DNA of 33,398 nucleotides from the NCBI GenBank assembly GCA_016880505.1, contig JAEHDI010000533.1:1-33398 (forward strand), in the 5' to 3' direction. Positions 1 through 8,632 of the stretch are shown here, one piece after another. Within the stretch, counting starts at the first letter, position 1. Each line of letters opens with the position of its first letter. The position numbers and the translations under genes are program-made. The notes beneath the pieces were generated by a model that was not told the DNA's origin, made no database searches, and worked only from the letters and a program-made list of their open reading frames with translations. Source of the DNA: Bryobacterales bacterium (GTDB lineage Bacteria > Acidobacteriota > Terriglobia > Bryobacterales > Bryobacteraceae).

Positions 1-284
1 AACAGAATCCTTTCACGGAGAACGATCTGAACGGAGCGCGCCCGGGTCAGGAGGGTGGTTTTCACGTTACGGTTTCGGCCGGAGCGACGACATGGAACGC
101 ACTCCCGGCGAACAGAAGGCCAAGTGCACGGATCATAGCTTCATGTTTGCCTGATTCAATCCAGGATATCCACCTGCGTTTCAGCAGAATCCAATCGAGA
201 ATTTGAGAGCAAGAACCGGAGTGCGCAGGACGAGAATCGCTGTTAGATTCGTGTTCATAGAGGGAAGCGTCGAAAGGAACGCAT
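1..284. other. Left-edge non-coding stretch, no gene supported
   Basis: No convincing gene is seen here. A plus-strand frame is open from the left edge to a stop at 204-206 (67 codons), which could be the tail of a gene starting outside the window. Its residue composition matches no family I recognise and it contains no conserved motif. The ada promoter should lie in the last part of this stretch; I see no clear -35/-10 pair and no obvious Ada box. A ribosome binding site for ada (AAAGGAA) lies at about 273-279. Confidence 0.4.
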
Positions 285-1364
285 ATGAGAAAGCCAGCGA
301 AAAACACTCAGCTCGCAGCCGCAACGGAAAAGGATCGACGCTGGGCATCCGTTGTTGCTCGCGATCCCAAGGCGGACGGCACATTCTACTACTCGGTGGA
401 GACCACCGGCGTGTACTGCCGTCCCTCGTGCGCCGCGCGCCGGGCACGGCCGGAGAATGTTCGTTTCCATGAGACTTGCGAGGACGCCGAGAAAGCTGGG
501 TTCCGCCCTTGCAAACGCTGCAAACCGAATCAGCCCTCGCTGATCGAGCGGCACGCCGCGACAGTGGCTGAGGCGTGCAGGCTCATGGAAACGTCGGAAG
601 AGGTGCCTAGTCTCGAACAACTGGCAGATCACGCGGGATTGAGTACCTACCATTTCCACCGTGTGTTCAAGGCAATCACCGGACTGACGCCAAAAGAATA
701 CGCAGCGGCGCACCGCGCGAAGCGCCTACGAAACAGGCTCGGCAAGAGCGGCACAGTGACGGAAGCTATCTACGACGCCGGGTACAACTCGAACGGGAGA
801 TTCTACGCAACATCGAATGAGGTCTTGGGCATGACACCTTCGGACTATCGCGCCGGTGGCACTCGTACGGACATACGTTTCGCCGTCGGCGAATGCTCTT
901 TGGGGTCGATCCTCGTCGCCAAGAGCGAGCGCGGGATCTGCGCCATTTTTCTGGGCGACGATCCAGACGCGCTGACACGCGACTTACAGAAGCAGTTCCC
1001 ACAGGCCAATCTGATTGGTGGCGACGTCGCCTTTGAACAGCTCGTATCGAGAGTGGTGGGCTTTGTCGAAGCGCCCGCATTGGGGCTGGACTTGCCTCTC
1101 GATGTCCGGGGGACGGCCTTCCAACAGCGCGTCTGGCAGGCGCTCCGGAGAATTCCCGCCGGCTCCACGGTGAGCTACGCCGACATCGCCAGACGCATTG
1201 GTTCGCCGAAATCGGTTCGCTCGGTCGCCCAGGCCTGCGGCGCAAACGCCTTGGCGGTTGCGATTCCTTGTCACCGTGTGGTGCGCAACGATGGTGCGTT
1301 GTCGGGTTATCGCTGGGGCGTCGAGCGCAAGAAAACGCTTCTCGAACGGGAATCACGGGCATAA
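285..1364 (+). CDS. ada: Bifunctional Ada: alkylation-damage repair methyltransferase and AraC-type activator
   Basis: This is a full-length Ada of 359 residues (E. coli Ada is about 354). The N-terminal Ada zinc domain shows the four cysteine ligands C45, C49, C76 and C79, with the same spacing as E. coli C38/C42/C69/C72. C45 would accept methyl from phosphotriesters. An AraC-type helix-turn-helix region follows at about 95-190, including the AGLSTYHFHRVFK segment. The O6-alkylguanine-DNA methyltransferase domain fills 195-355, with the active-site motif IPCHRV and catalytic C329. In the family, methylation of the first cysteine turns the protein into an activator of its own gene and of alkylation-repair genes. 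The start is supported by an AAAGGAA ribosome site a few bases upstream. No alkA or alkB is adjacent. It acts in the cytoplasm. The identification is firm. Confidence 0.97.
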   Translation: MRKPAKNTQLAAATEKDRRWASVVARDPKADGTFYYSVETTGVYCRPSCAARRARPENVRFHETCEDAEKAGFRPCKRCKPNQPSLIERHAATVAEACRLMETSEEVPSLEQLADHAGLSTYHFHRVFKAITGLTPKEYAAAHRAKRLRNRLGKSGTVTEAIYDAGYNSNGRFYATSNEVLGMTPSDYRAGGTRTDIRFAVGECSLGSILVAKSERGICAIFLGDDPDALTRDLQKQFPQANLIGGDVAFEQLVSRVVGFVEAPALGLDLPLDVRGTAFQQRVWQALRRIPAGSTVSYADIARRIGSPKSVRSVAQACGANALAVAIPCHRVVRNDGALSGYRWGVERKKTLLERESRA

Positions 1365-1444
1365 GCACAGCGACCGGGCCTCTTGCACGAATCGTGCCTC
1401 CGCCGCCTTCGACGTGTGCGAACATTGCCTGTGGAAGGCTCCAT

Positions 1445-2806
1445 ATGAACGAACTCACTCGAAGGGATTTCGCTCGAAGCGCCGGGCTCGCCTCGGCGCT
1501 CAGCTACTCTCGCATTCTCGGCGCCAATGATCGTGTGCGCTTGGGCTATATCGGTCTCGGCAACCGTGGTGATCAGGTCCATGAGGCGTTTCTCGAGCAC
1601 GGGGACTGCCAGACAGTGGCGGTGTGTGATCTCCGCGATGACTACATGGATCTGGCGGTGAAAAAGTCGCGGGCGACTCCGAGAAAGTATAAGGAATACA
1701 AGAAGGTTCTCGAGGACAGGGATGTAGATGCGGTGGTCATCGCCACGCCGGACCACTGGCACGCGCTGATGTTCATCGATGCCTGCAACTCGGGCAAGGA
1801 CGTCTACGTCGAGAAACCATTGAGCCTGACCGTCCACGAGGGGCGAAAAATGGTGGAGACCGCGGAACGCACCAAACGGGTCGTGCAGGTCGGCACTGAC
1901 CGGCGGTCCTGGAAGACGTACAAGGAGGCTGTGGACTTCGTGCGGTCGGGCGGCATCGGCCACGTGTCGGTGGCTCGTTGCTTCCATATCCGCAACGAAT
2001 GGCCGAACGGCCTGGGGCCCGCGCCTGACGGCCCTCCGCCCAGCGAATGGGAGTGGGATCAATGGCTGGGCCCGGCGCCGAAGGTGCCGTACAACCGAAA
2101 CCGCGCCTACTACAATTTCCGCTGGTTCTATGACTATTCCGGCGGCCAGCTTACGAACTTCGGCGTTCACTACGTGGATGTGATTCGATGGCTGCTTGGG
2201 CAGGACTCGCCACGCGCAGTCACCGCTCTCGGCGGGCAGTACGCCGGCATCCGGGACAATCGGGAGATCCCCGACACGCTGGAAGTTCTGTGGAATTTCG
2301 ACGGTCCCACGCTAGTGGTTTTCTCTCAATTCAACGCCAATGCTGCGCCAGGCAATGTGAAAGACTCCGAGATCGAGCTTCGCGGCACGAAAGGCACGAT
2401 GTACATTCGGGCTATGAGCTGGGAAGTTGTGCCGGAGAGGACCACCGAGGAATACATCGGATACGATCAGGGCAAAGGATACGGCAATCCGGTGGACCGT
2501 ACCGCCTCCCGCCGATATTCCGCTTCCCTGAAACCGGCGATGGAGCCGATACCGCTGCGGGGTTCAGCCGGCTACGATACGATTCCCCACGCGAGAAACT
2601 TTCTTGACTGCATCAAGAGCAGGAGCAAGTGCAACGCGGATATCCTGACGGGGCATCTCTCGACGTCTGCCACTCTGATCGGCAACATCGCTCTCAAAAC
2701 CGAAAGCCATCTCAAGTGGGACGCCAGGGCCGAGCGATTCACCAACAAACCGGAAGCCAACAGGTTCCTGCAATACCAGTACCGGGCGCCTTACAAGTTG
2801 ATCTGA
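1445..2806 (+). CDS. Tat-exported Gfo/Idh/MocA-family NAD(P)-dependent oxidoreductase
   Basis: The protein has 453 residues when started at the ATG at 1445, which has GGAAGG six bases upstream. The frame is open further upstream, to an ATG at 1268 inside ada, but this start places a twin-arginine motif TRRDFA at residues 5-10, as in many exported members from Acidobacteriota and Planctomycetota. The Rossmann glycine motif GYIGLGNRG lies at 34-42 and the family EKP motif at 123-125. The substrate-domain motif TNFGVHYVDVIRW (237-249) includes the likely catalytic H242. The family oxidises or reduces sugars, inositols and related compounds with NAD(P). The substrate cannot be read from the sequence. 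Export by Tat fits a folded protein loaded with its dinucleotide in the cytoplasm. The gene is 80 bp downstream of ada and probably not functionally linked to it. Confidence 0.9.
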   Translation: MNELTRRDFARSAGLASALSYSRILGANDRVRLGYIGLGNRGDQVHEAFLEHGDCQTVAVCDLRDDYMDLAVKKSRATPRKYKEYKKVLEDRDVDAVVIATPDHWHALMFIDACNSGKDVYVEKPLSLTVHEGRKMVETAERTKRVVQVGTDRRSWKTYKEAVDFVRSGGIGHVSVARCFHIRNEWPNGLGPAPDGPPPSEWEWDQWLGPAPKVPYNRNRAYYNFRWFYDYSGGQLTNFGVHYVDVIRWLLGQDSPRAVTALGGQYAGIRDNREIPDTLEVLWNFDGPTLVVFSQFNANAAPGNVKDSEIELRGTKGTMYIRAMSWEVVPERTTEEYIGYDQGKGYGNPVDRTASRRYSASLKPAMEPIPLRGSAGYDTIPHARNFLDCIKSRSKCNADILTGHLSTSATLIGNIALKTESHLKWDARAERFTNKPEANRFLQYQYRAPYKLI

Positions 2807-2849
2807 GATGTGAGACGCGGACCTTGGAGCGCCTGTCGTTTCTGGCGCC

Positions 2850-4193
2850 TCAGCCCAGGGCACAGTCCACGCAGAGGCTCTCCAACGGGCGTCCGATGGC
2901 TTCGGAGAGTTCCTGAATCGTGTTGTACTTGAGGCCGTCGACGCCCAAGTACTTCACTCTGTCGGCGATCGCCAGAACCCGATCTGCAAGGAGTTCACCC
3001 TTTCTCGTCGTCTTGCCCCACGGGCAATAGGAGCGTAGCTCCGGGTTAGAGATGCGGAAGTGGATTTCACGCACGCCAGTCTGTCTCAGCTTTGGCACCA
3101 GGTCGGTTTGCGCTTGTGTTCCGCGCACGATCGAGTCGTCACAGACGGCGACGACCTTGCCGCTGCAGTCCTCTCCGCTTGCCAGCAGCTTCACACGCGC
3201 CTCGCGGTCCCTCTGCTTCTGGTCCTGCGGGATGAAACTCCTGCCGGCATAGGGGTATTTCACCAGCAGTTCGTCGTAGACGGGTACGTTCCGGACCTTT
3301 CCGGCCATCATCTGCCGGCAGAATTCCTGCTGATAACCGATCGCATGAAACCTTCCCGAGTCCGGCACGGGGATGACGACATCCGGGATGAATCCATTCT
3401 CGATGTCACGGCGCGCCAAAGCCGCTCCAAGACGCTTCCGGACCAGCGAGTCGGGGACACCCTCAAACACGTTGGTGGGGAACCCGGTGTAGACCCAGTA
3501 GAAGCTGCAAACCTGGACTTTTCCGCCGGAGATCCTACCCTTCGTTTCCCATCCACCATTTTTCAGCAGCACGATCTCGCCGGGCTCGAGATCCCGCACT
3601 CGCCGGAAGCCGAGGTTGGCAAAACCGCCGCATTCGGACGCAACCACGACGGCTCCCTGTTTCTCTCCGATGACCAGCGGCCACCGGCCGGTTGCGCACC
3701 GGACCGCATAGATGCCTTCTTCGGTAAGAATGAGCAGGGAGAAAGCGCCGTCGAGCTCCTTGTCCAGCTTTTGAATGCCGTCCACAAGATTGGAGCCTTG
3801 GGCGATGAGCTTGGTGACGATCTCGATGTCGTCGCCCCGCGTGAAGACGTGGCCAAGGTCCTTAAACCGTTCCATGAGCTCCGCGAGATTCCTCACGTTC
3901 CCGGAGTGGCAGGCGGACAACCGGCCAAGCCCCGATTCGGAAAAGTACGGTTCGCGGACGGAGCCACAGTAGCCGATGCCCTCGGTCCCTGAGAGCCCTT
4001 CCAGGTCGCGGCCGAACGTCGCCCGGAATAGCCCGCGATGGGTTCGAATGCGGAACTGTCCATCGGAAAATGTTGACAAGCCGCCGTAGGCTTCACCGAG
4101 GTGTTGATGGTAGAACGTGCCGATGAAGAGGTCTTCGAGGAAGTCAGATTTGTACTGCTGTGAATTGACGCTGAGCGCAAATAGTCCTGGCAT
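2850..4193 (-). CDS. PurF-like amidophosphoribosyltransferase homologue with degenerate glutaminase domain
   Basis: This 447-residue homologue of glutamine PRPP amidotransferase has the normal order: N-terminal nucleophile-type glutaminase domain (1-230), then a phosphoribosyltransferase domain. The PRPP-binding motif is intact (AVCDDSIVRGTQ, 349-360), as is the flexible loop GRSFIPQDQKQRD (317-329). Four cysteines at 229, 390, 441 and 444 match in context the 4Fe-4S ligands of Bacillus PurF. The glutaminase half is not intact. The catalytic N-terminal Cys (normally MCG) is replaced by MPG, the RYxT arginine segment reads CGSVRE, and HNGN is HSGN (96-99). It therefore should not hydrolyse glutamine by the known mechanism. 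The reading frame stays open upstream, antisense to the GMP synthase gene, but homology begins at the ATG at 4193. It is divergent from that gene, which also lacks a glutaminase. Confidence 0.88.
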   Translation of the reverse strand: MPGLFALSVNSQQYKSDFLEDLFIGTFYHQHLGEAYGGLSTFSDGQFRIRTHRGLFRATFGRDLEGLSGTEGIGYCGSVREPYFSESGLGRLSACHSGNVRNLAELMERFKDLGHVFTRGDDIEIVTKLIAQGSNLVDGIQKLDKELDGAFSLLILTEEGIYAVRCATGRWPLVIGEKQGAVVVASECGGFANLGFRRVRDLEPGEIVLLKNGGWETKGRISGGKVQVCSFYWVYTGFPTNVFEGVPDSLVRKRLGAALARRDIENGFIPDVVIPVPDSGRFHAIGYQQEFCRQMMAGKVRNVPVYDELLVKYPYAGRSFIPQDQKQRDREARVKLLASGEDCSGKVVAVCDDSIVRGTQAQTDLVPKLRQTGVREIHFRISNPELRSYCPWGKTTRKGELLADRVLAIADRVKYLGVDGLKYNTIQELSEAIGRPLESLCVDCALG

Positions 4194-4376
4194 TGCGGAT
4201 CTCCGATCAATGTTTGGTACGCAGGCAGGCGGAACCACCTGGCGGATCGAAACAGGCAGCATACCGCGGTGGCGGGTCCCGCCGCCAGCCCGACGTCGGC
4301 GAACACGCGACGGGTGTATACTTGCACCGACCCACGGTCCCGATGGGATCGTAGGCTGCAATCCAGGAGAGCGCTG
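4194..4376. promoter_or_regulatory. Divergent promoter region of the PurF-like and GMP synthase genes
   Basis: This 183-bp stretch separates the two divergent start codons and must hold both promoters. A -10-like TATACT lies at 4317-4322 on the plus strand, about 55 bases before the GMP synthase start, without a recognisable -35. A short dyad GGCGGG-T-CCCGCC lies at 4271-4283; it is too tight to form a hairpin and may be chance in GC-rich DNA. The GMP synthase ribosome site AGGAGA is at 4365-4370. I see no purine riboswitch-like core. Confidence 0.3.
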
Positions 4377-5342
4377 ATGAAGATCGCGGAAATTACTGCC
4401 GCCAAACTGAACACTAAAGAATTCATTCAAACCCAAATGAAAGAGATTGCCGAAGCCGTGGGCGACCGCTCGGCGATCACAGCCCTTTCGGGAGGAGTCG
4501 ACTCGTCCGTCGTCACCGTCCTGGGCCACAAGGCGCTTGGCAAGAAGCTCAGGACGTACTTCATCGACAACGGTCTGATGAGGCAGGGCGAACCGGCGTC
4601 CATCGCCCGGGTCTTTCGCAAGCTGGGTATCCGTGTCGAGGTTGTGGACGCGAAGGACATGTTTCTCGACGCCCTGAATGGGCTTCGCGACCCTGAAGAG
4701 AAACGGGAGGCCATCACCCAGACGTTTTACAAGGGAATCTTTGGCCAGCTTGTAAGGCAGAGTGGCGCCCGGTTTCTGCTTCAGGGGACGATTCTGACGG
4801 ACATCGAAGAGACCGTTGCCGGCGTCAAGCGGCAGCACAACGTCCTCGAGCACCTCGGCATCGATCCGCAGGAAGCGTTCGGCTATGAGGTCATCGAGCC
4901 GCTCGTGCAACTGCGCAAGGACGGCGTCAGAAAGCTTGGCAAGGCGCTTGGGCTTCCGGCAGAGATGTACCAGCGGATGCCCTTTCCGGGGCCGGCCCTG
5001 GCCGCGAGGGTCGTTGGCGAGGCTACGCCGGAGAAACTTGAGCTTGTCCGAAAGGCGACCGCGATCGTTGAAGGGGAACTGAAAGACGTTAAGAAGTTCC
5101 AGTGCATGGCGATCCTTCACGAGGACATGTTTCCCGGCATGAAGGCAGGCAAGAGAGAGTACGGCATGCAAATTGAGATCCGCTGCTGGACGAGCGTCGA
5201 CGCCAGGGCGGCTAGTCCGGTCTGGCTGCCTTCCAAGGTGCTGGAGAGGATGGCAGCCAGAATCACAAAGGGAATCCCCGGGGTGGTAAGCGTCACCTAC
5301 AACATCGCCCCGAAACCGCCGTCCACCATGGAAGCGGTTTGA
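4377..5342 (+). CDS. guaA: GMP synthase, ATP-pyrophosphatase subunit type (no glutaminase domain)
   Basis: This 321-residue protein covers only the ATP-pyrophosphatase and dimerisation domains of GuaA; the usual bacterial enzyme is about 520 residues with an N-terminal class I glutaminase. The PP-loop SGGVDSS is at 38-44. The region VKRQHNV (150-156) matches the IKSHHNV segment of GuaA and MPFPGPALAARV (201-212) matches HPFPGPGL. The C-terminus KPPSTMEAV corresponds to the KPPATIEWE end that binds XMP. The enzyme adenylates XMP with ATP and aminates it to GMP. Without its own glutaminase it needs free ammonia or a separate amidotransferase, as in archaea, where GuaAa and GuaAb are separate proteins. 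No class I glutaminase is in this window. The start is fixed by AGGAGA six bases upstream. The neighbour is the divergent PurF-like gene. Confidence 0.93.
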   Translation: MKIAEITAAKLNTKEFIQTQMKEIAEAVGDRSAITALSGGVDSSVVTVLGHKALGKKLRTYFIDNGLMRQGEPASIARVFRKLGIRVEVVDAKDMFLDALNGLRDPEEKREAITQTFYKGIFGQLVRQSGARFLLQGTILTDIEETVAGVKRQHNVLEHLGIDPQEAFGYEVIEPLVQLRKDGVRKLGKALGLPAEMYQRMPFPGPALAARVVGEATPEKLELVRKATAIVEGELKDVKKFQCMAILHEDMFPGMKAGKREYGMQIEIRCWTSVDARAASPVWLPSKVLERMAARITKGIPGVVSVTYNIAPKPPSTMEAV

Positions 5343-5412
5343 CGCCGCTGGGCGCCGGCAGCAGGGTGGCTGGCATGAACCGGTGCCCGGGGCTTCTACT
5401 GTCTATCCGCCT

Positions 5413-6087
5413 TCAACCTTTGCGGCTTGAGTACTTGTTGAACGCCGAAATCAGCTTCTCGGCGGCCTTGGGCGGTGCCATCTGCTGGGTGATGATCTCT
5501 TTGTTTTCGAGCTTGCGTCCGTAAAGGGCTTGGTTGTCATCAAGGTCCTGGCGCAGCGTGGCTCCCTGTAGTGAAATCCCAGCGAACACACCGCGAGAAC
5601 GCGACCACGACAGAATTTCAGCGGTCATGTAGGCGTCGGTTTGTGCGGTTGCTGTTCTCCCGACCGGTCCAGCGGCTACCGACGCATCGCCGCCGAGAGT
5701 GAACTTGCTCTCAAGGAGCCGCTTCGCGCCGCGCTCATTCATCACGAGCATGATCACATCAGTCTCGGAGCCCCCGATCTGTAACCCGAAGCTCCCACCT
5801 TCGATCCGGACGGCCGCCGGCCCTGTCCAGCCGACTCCGCCTTTCTTGCGGCATGAGAAGAATCCCTTGCCGTACTTGGCGCCGAAAATAAAGGCGCCCT
5901 TCTTCAAACCGGGCACTACGGCGATGCACTCGGCCTTGTCCAGCAGCTCTTGCGGTACCGCCTTGTCCGGTGTCGCCATCACCTCCGAGAAAACCGTGGC
6001 GGCGGCATCAAGACGCTTTACGTGGTCTGGTTGCGCCGAAAGCAGGCCCGTGCCGAGTGACAGGGCGGCAAGAATTCTGAGTTTCAT
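5413..6087 (-). CDS. Exported SYLF-domain (Ysc84-type) lipid-binding protein
   Basis: The product has 224 residues with a signal peptide (MKLRILAALSLGTGLLSA, then QPDH). The SYLF (DUF500/Ysc84) domain fills about 50-215. Recognisable family segments include CIAVVPGLKKGAFIFGAKYG, then the glycine-rich stretch with GGSFGLQIGG and a conserved DVIMLVMN strand. SYLF domains bind phosphoinositides in eukaryotes. Bacterial secreted forms are common but of unsettled function, probably envelope associated. Its ATG directly follows the TAA of the TonB-type receptor gene (TAAATG), and its strong ribosome site GGGGAGGAGA lies inside the end of that gene. The two are therefore co-transcribed and probably translationally coupled, which suggests an outer-membrane or periplasmic role. 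It is convergent with guaA. Confidence 0.9.
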   Translation of the reverse strand: MKLRILAALSLGTGLLSAQPDHVKRLDAAATVFSEVMATPDKAVPQELLDKAECIAVVPGLKKGAFIFGAKYGKGFFSCRKKGGVGWTGPAAVRIEGGSFGLQIGGSETDVIMLVMNERGAKRLLESKFTLGGDASVAAGPVGRTATAQTDAYMTAEILSWSRSRGVFAGISLQGATLRQDLDDNQALYGRKLENKEIITQQMAPPKAAEKLISAFNKYSSRKG

Positions 6088-8577
6088 TTATCTCCTCCCC
6101 AAGAACCTCAGCCGTACGCTGAAGGCTCGGTGCTGGCCCCTCCCATAGTTCAGGAAGAAGGGCGAGTCTATATTGTTGTTTACCACGTTTGGATTCCCGT
6201 GGTTGGTCAGATTGTTGAAGCCAAAGCGCCACGCCCACAAGTAGTTCAGGAACTGGAACCGTCGTTCCAGATGCAGGTTGATGTTGAAGTAGTAGGGAAG
6301 CCGGCGCTCGTTCGGTTTTCCTACGGAAAAACCCTCCTCGTTGACGACACTAAATGGGAAACCGCTCCTGGCTTCGGCGAGATACGACGCGTTGGTGTCC
6401 TTCAGCAGCCAGTTCAGGACGGGGGGTAGGATCGCGCGAGGGAGAGGCGCCCACCCCCACATCATGAATCTGTGCGGCGTATCCCACTCAACCGGCCCGG
6501 GAGCCTGCGGAGCAAAGATCGGATTCTCGAGGCTGTACTCGACAACCGCATTGGACCTCGCTCTGGAGTACGTGTATCCGGACACCCATTCGAATTTGCC
6601 GCCGAAGGTGCGGCGCACGGAGAAATCCAGTGCGTTGTAGCGGTCGCTGCGTTGGTTGCGCAGCGTGTAGAACACCGTTTCGGGGTTGACGTTCATCCTC
6701 GGCTCAACGAACGTGAATCCGTCGATTCCCGAACGTCTGAGATACCCCGCCTTTCCATAGAACTGGAATGGAAGCTTGCGCTCGATGCTCACGCTGAAAA
6801 TCCGCGCCCGCGGAACTTTCAATGACTGTTCGTCCACCAAGAAACTCGTTTCAATGGGCCCCCGCATCAATTCACCGGATCGGGAAAAAAAACGGGCCAC
6901 GCTGGTCTGGTCCTGATGTCGTGTCAGCGTGGCGAGGCTTAGTGAGTCGCTGAACACGCCAAATCCGGCAGCGAGTTTCGTTTCCCTCAACCATCCCGGA
7001 GACCAGGCGACAGCCAGTCGCGGGGAGAAGAGCATGTCGCGCACGATCTGGTCCCAATCGGTCCGCAGGCCTGCCTCGACCAAGAGTCCTTCCCGCGGAG
7101 TCCAGCGGTCCTGGATATAAAGCGTGGATTCGAAGTTCTTCTTGGACAACAGTCCGTCGCCCGTGAAGGAGACCTCCCGGGCGATGGAACCGTCCGTACG
7201 CAACACGACATAGTCGTGCCGTCCGGCTTTCTGGTCAAAGCCGCTGCGCTGCAAGTCGGCTCCCACCTTGAGTTGGTGCTGGCCGGCGGCTTTCCACGGC
7301 GGTAGGAAGGCGTTGGCGATCCACTGCTCGCGGCGTGTGTCCCGGTCCAGGTCGACGAAGTAGTTACCGCGGCGGCCGGATGGGGAAATTTCATACGTCT
7401 GGGAACCTAAGGGGGTCTCCCGTGTCGAGCCGCGGCTCAGAGCGAAGCCGAATTCGACGAGCGCGCCACGTTGGAAATAGATCTGTTCCTTGACCGTTGC
7501 CATGTGGAGAGTCCGCCGGCGATGGATGGTCGTCTCCTGCGGGTCGAGAAACGACAGGCCGTGATGGTCGTCGTCTCCGTAGTTCACCAGGAAGCTACCC
7601 GTCAGAATGTTGGCCGGTGTGAGGTTCACCTGAAAACGGCTCAGGTTGCTCGTCGTGAAACTTCGGGTCTGGTCTTTGCCCGGCGGCAGTTCCTTGACGA
7701 TGTCGAGATCATAGAACGCATCAAAACCGTTCTGAAACCAGGCCCTGCCACGCGCGATCGGCCCGGAAACGGTAAGGCGTGGCGTCCATTTGTTGAGGAG
7801 CAGCCCGCGTTCCGTCGACACGCCCGGGATAAAATTCGTCGCCCCAAATCGCCACCGGTCGTCCCCCATTCCCGTTTTGATGTCGAGAGAGCCGGCGCTC
7901 CCCCGGCCCTTGTCGGCCGCAAACCGTGCGCTTTCCAGATCCAGACTGCGCACCGCATCGATGCTGAGGCGAGCCTCGAACAGTCCGGTCACGGGGTCGG
8001 AGATATTGAAGCCATCCAGGTTGAAGTTCGTCTGTTCGCTTGCACCTCCGTTGAAGTGAAGCTGCCCGCTATTGTCCTGCACCACACCGGAGAAGAGCGG
8101 GAGCGCGCTCCGGACATCCTGGGAGGCGGGATAAGGCACCTCTAGGATCTCCACACTGTTGAGTTGCTTCTGTTCCGTCGTGTCGGCAGGGTCGATCACT
8201 GGCGCGGAGTAGACGACGTCAACCGTCTCGACGAACTCCCTCAGGTGGTTAAGCGTAACGGTGACTTCGTTGACACCTTCGTTGAGAGTCATGGAGGCCC
8301 GCTCGACGACGAAAAAACCGGGCCGTTCGGCATGAAGGGCGTACTGGCCCGGTACCGGCAACCCGATCTCAAACCGTCCCTGACTGTCTGAGACGATGGA
8401 CGGCGCCTGGACGAGACCGGGCTGCCGGAATTCCACTCGTGCTCCGGGCACGACCGCTCCGTTTTCGTCGACCACCCTGCCGTTCACCCTCACTTGAGCC
8501 TGGAGAGCGGTCGTCAAGACGGTCAGCAGGAGCGCCGCCCGCAGACAGCCGCCTCTCCGGGCAGGAGCAGCCCGCAT
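6088..8577 (-). CDS. TonB-dependent receptor-like outer-membrane protein with carboxypeptidase-regulatory domain
   Basis: The protein has 829 residues from the ATG at 8577. A signal peptide ends near LTTALQA|Q (about residue 27). A carboxypeptidase D regulatory-like beta-sandwich follows (VNGRVVDENGAVVPGARV through about 110). A plug-like region is at about 130-240, with FNLDGFNISDPVTG, then a long beta-strand-rich barrel with aromatic-rich segments. It resembles the Oar-type family expanded in Acidobacteriota. It is somewhat shorter than the common ones of 1000 or more residues. No clear TonB box is visible. The substrate is unknown. An upstream in-frame extension of 32 codons exists but would run antisense into the divergent gene and lacks signal-peptide features. 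It heads a two-gene unit with the SYLF gene. A -10-like TACAAT sits only six bases before this ATG. Confidence 0.88.
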   Translation of the reverse strand: MRAAPARRGGCLRAALLLTVLTTALQAQVRVNGRVVDENGAVVPGARVEFRQPGLVQAPSIVSDSQGRFEIGLPVPGQYALHAERPGFFVVERASMTLNEGVNEVTVTLNHLREFVETVDVVYSAPVIDPADTTEQKQLNSVEILEVPYPASQDVRSALPLFSGVVQDNSGQLHFNGGASEQTNFNLDGFNISDPVTGLFEARLSIDAVRSLDLESARFAADKGRGSAGSLDIKTGMGDDRWRFGATNFIPGVSTERGLLLNKWTPRLTVSGPIARGRAWFQNGFDAFYDLDIVKELPPGKDQTRSFTTSNLSRFQVNLTPANILTGSFLVNYGDDDHHGLSFLDPQETTIHRRRTLHMATVKEQIYFQRGALVEFGFALSRGSTRETPLGSQTYEISPSGRRGNYFVDLDRDTRREQWIANAFLPPWKAAGQHQLKVGADLQRSGFDQKAGRHDYVVLRTDGSIAREVSFTGDGLLSKKNFESTLYIQDRWTPREGLLVEAGLRTDWDQIVRDMLFSPRLAVAWSPGWLRETKLAAGFGVFSDSLSLATLTRHQDQTSVARFFSRSGELMRGPIETSFLVDEQSLKVPRARIFSVSIERKLPFQFYGKAGYLRRSGIDGFTFVEPRMNVNPETVFYTLRNQRSDRYNALDFSVRRTFGGKFEWVSGYTYSRARSNAVVEYSLENPIFAPQAPGPVEWDTPHRFMMWGWAPLPRAILPPVLNWLLKDTNASYLAEARSGFPFSVVNEEGFSVGKPNERRLPYYFNINLHLERRFQFLNYLWAWRFGFNNLTNHGNPNVVNNNIDSPFFLNYGRGQHRAFSVRLRFLGRR

Positions 8578-8583
8578 GCTTTC

Positions 8584-8622
8584 ATTGTAATGCCCGGGTC
8601 CGCTGTGCCTGATCGGTACAAT
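8584..8622. promoter_or_regulatory. Paired divergent -10-like TACAAT elements
   Basis: TACAAT occurs on the minus strand at 8589-8584, six bases before the ATG of the receptor gene. It occurs again on the plus strand at 8617-8622, ten bases before the ATG of the divergent exported protein. If both act as -10 elements, transcription would start on or within a few bases of each start codon, giving leaderless or near-leaderless mRNAs. No good -35 hexamer is seen for either, so this is an inference from position. Confidence 0.35.
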
Positions 8623-8632
8623 GTAGGTAGGT

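Noticed and set aside
3..206. Open plus-strand frame at the left edge as the end of a gene
   Set aside because: Only 67 codons, no recognisable motif, and several short overlapping frames exist here by chance.
2827..2851. Hairpin GAGCGCC / GGCGCCTC between the Gfo/Idh/MocA and PurF-like genes
   Set aside because: It has a bulge, a 10-base loop and no T run in either direction; not strong enough to call a terminator.
4194..5171. Minus-strand frame continuing the PurF-like gene upstream through the whole GMP synthase gene
   Set aside because: It is antisense to a firmly identified gene, shows no PurF homology, and the ATG at 4193 starts exactly where the family begins. The open frame reflects GC-rich codon bias.
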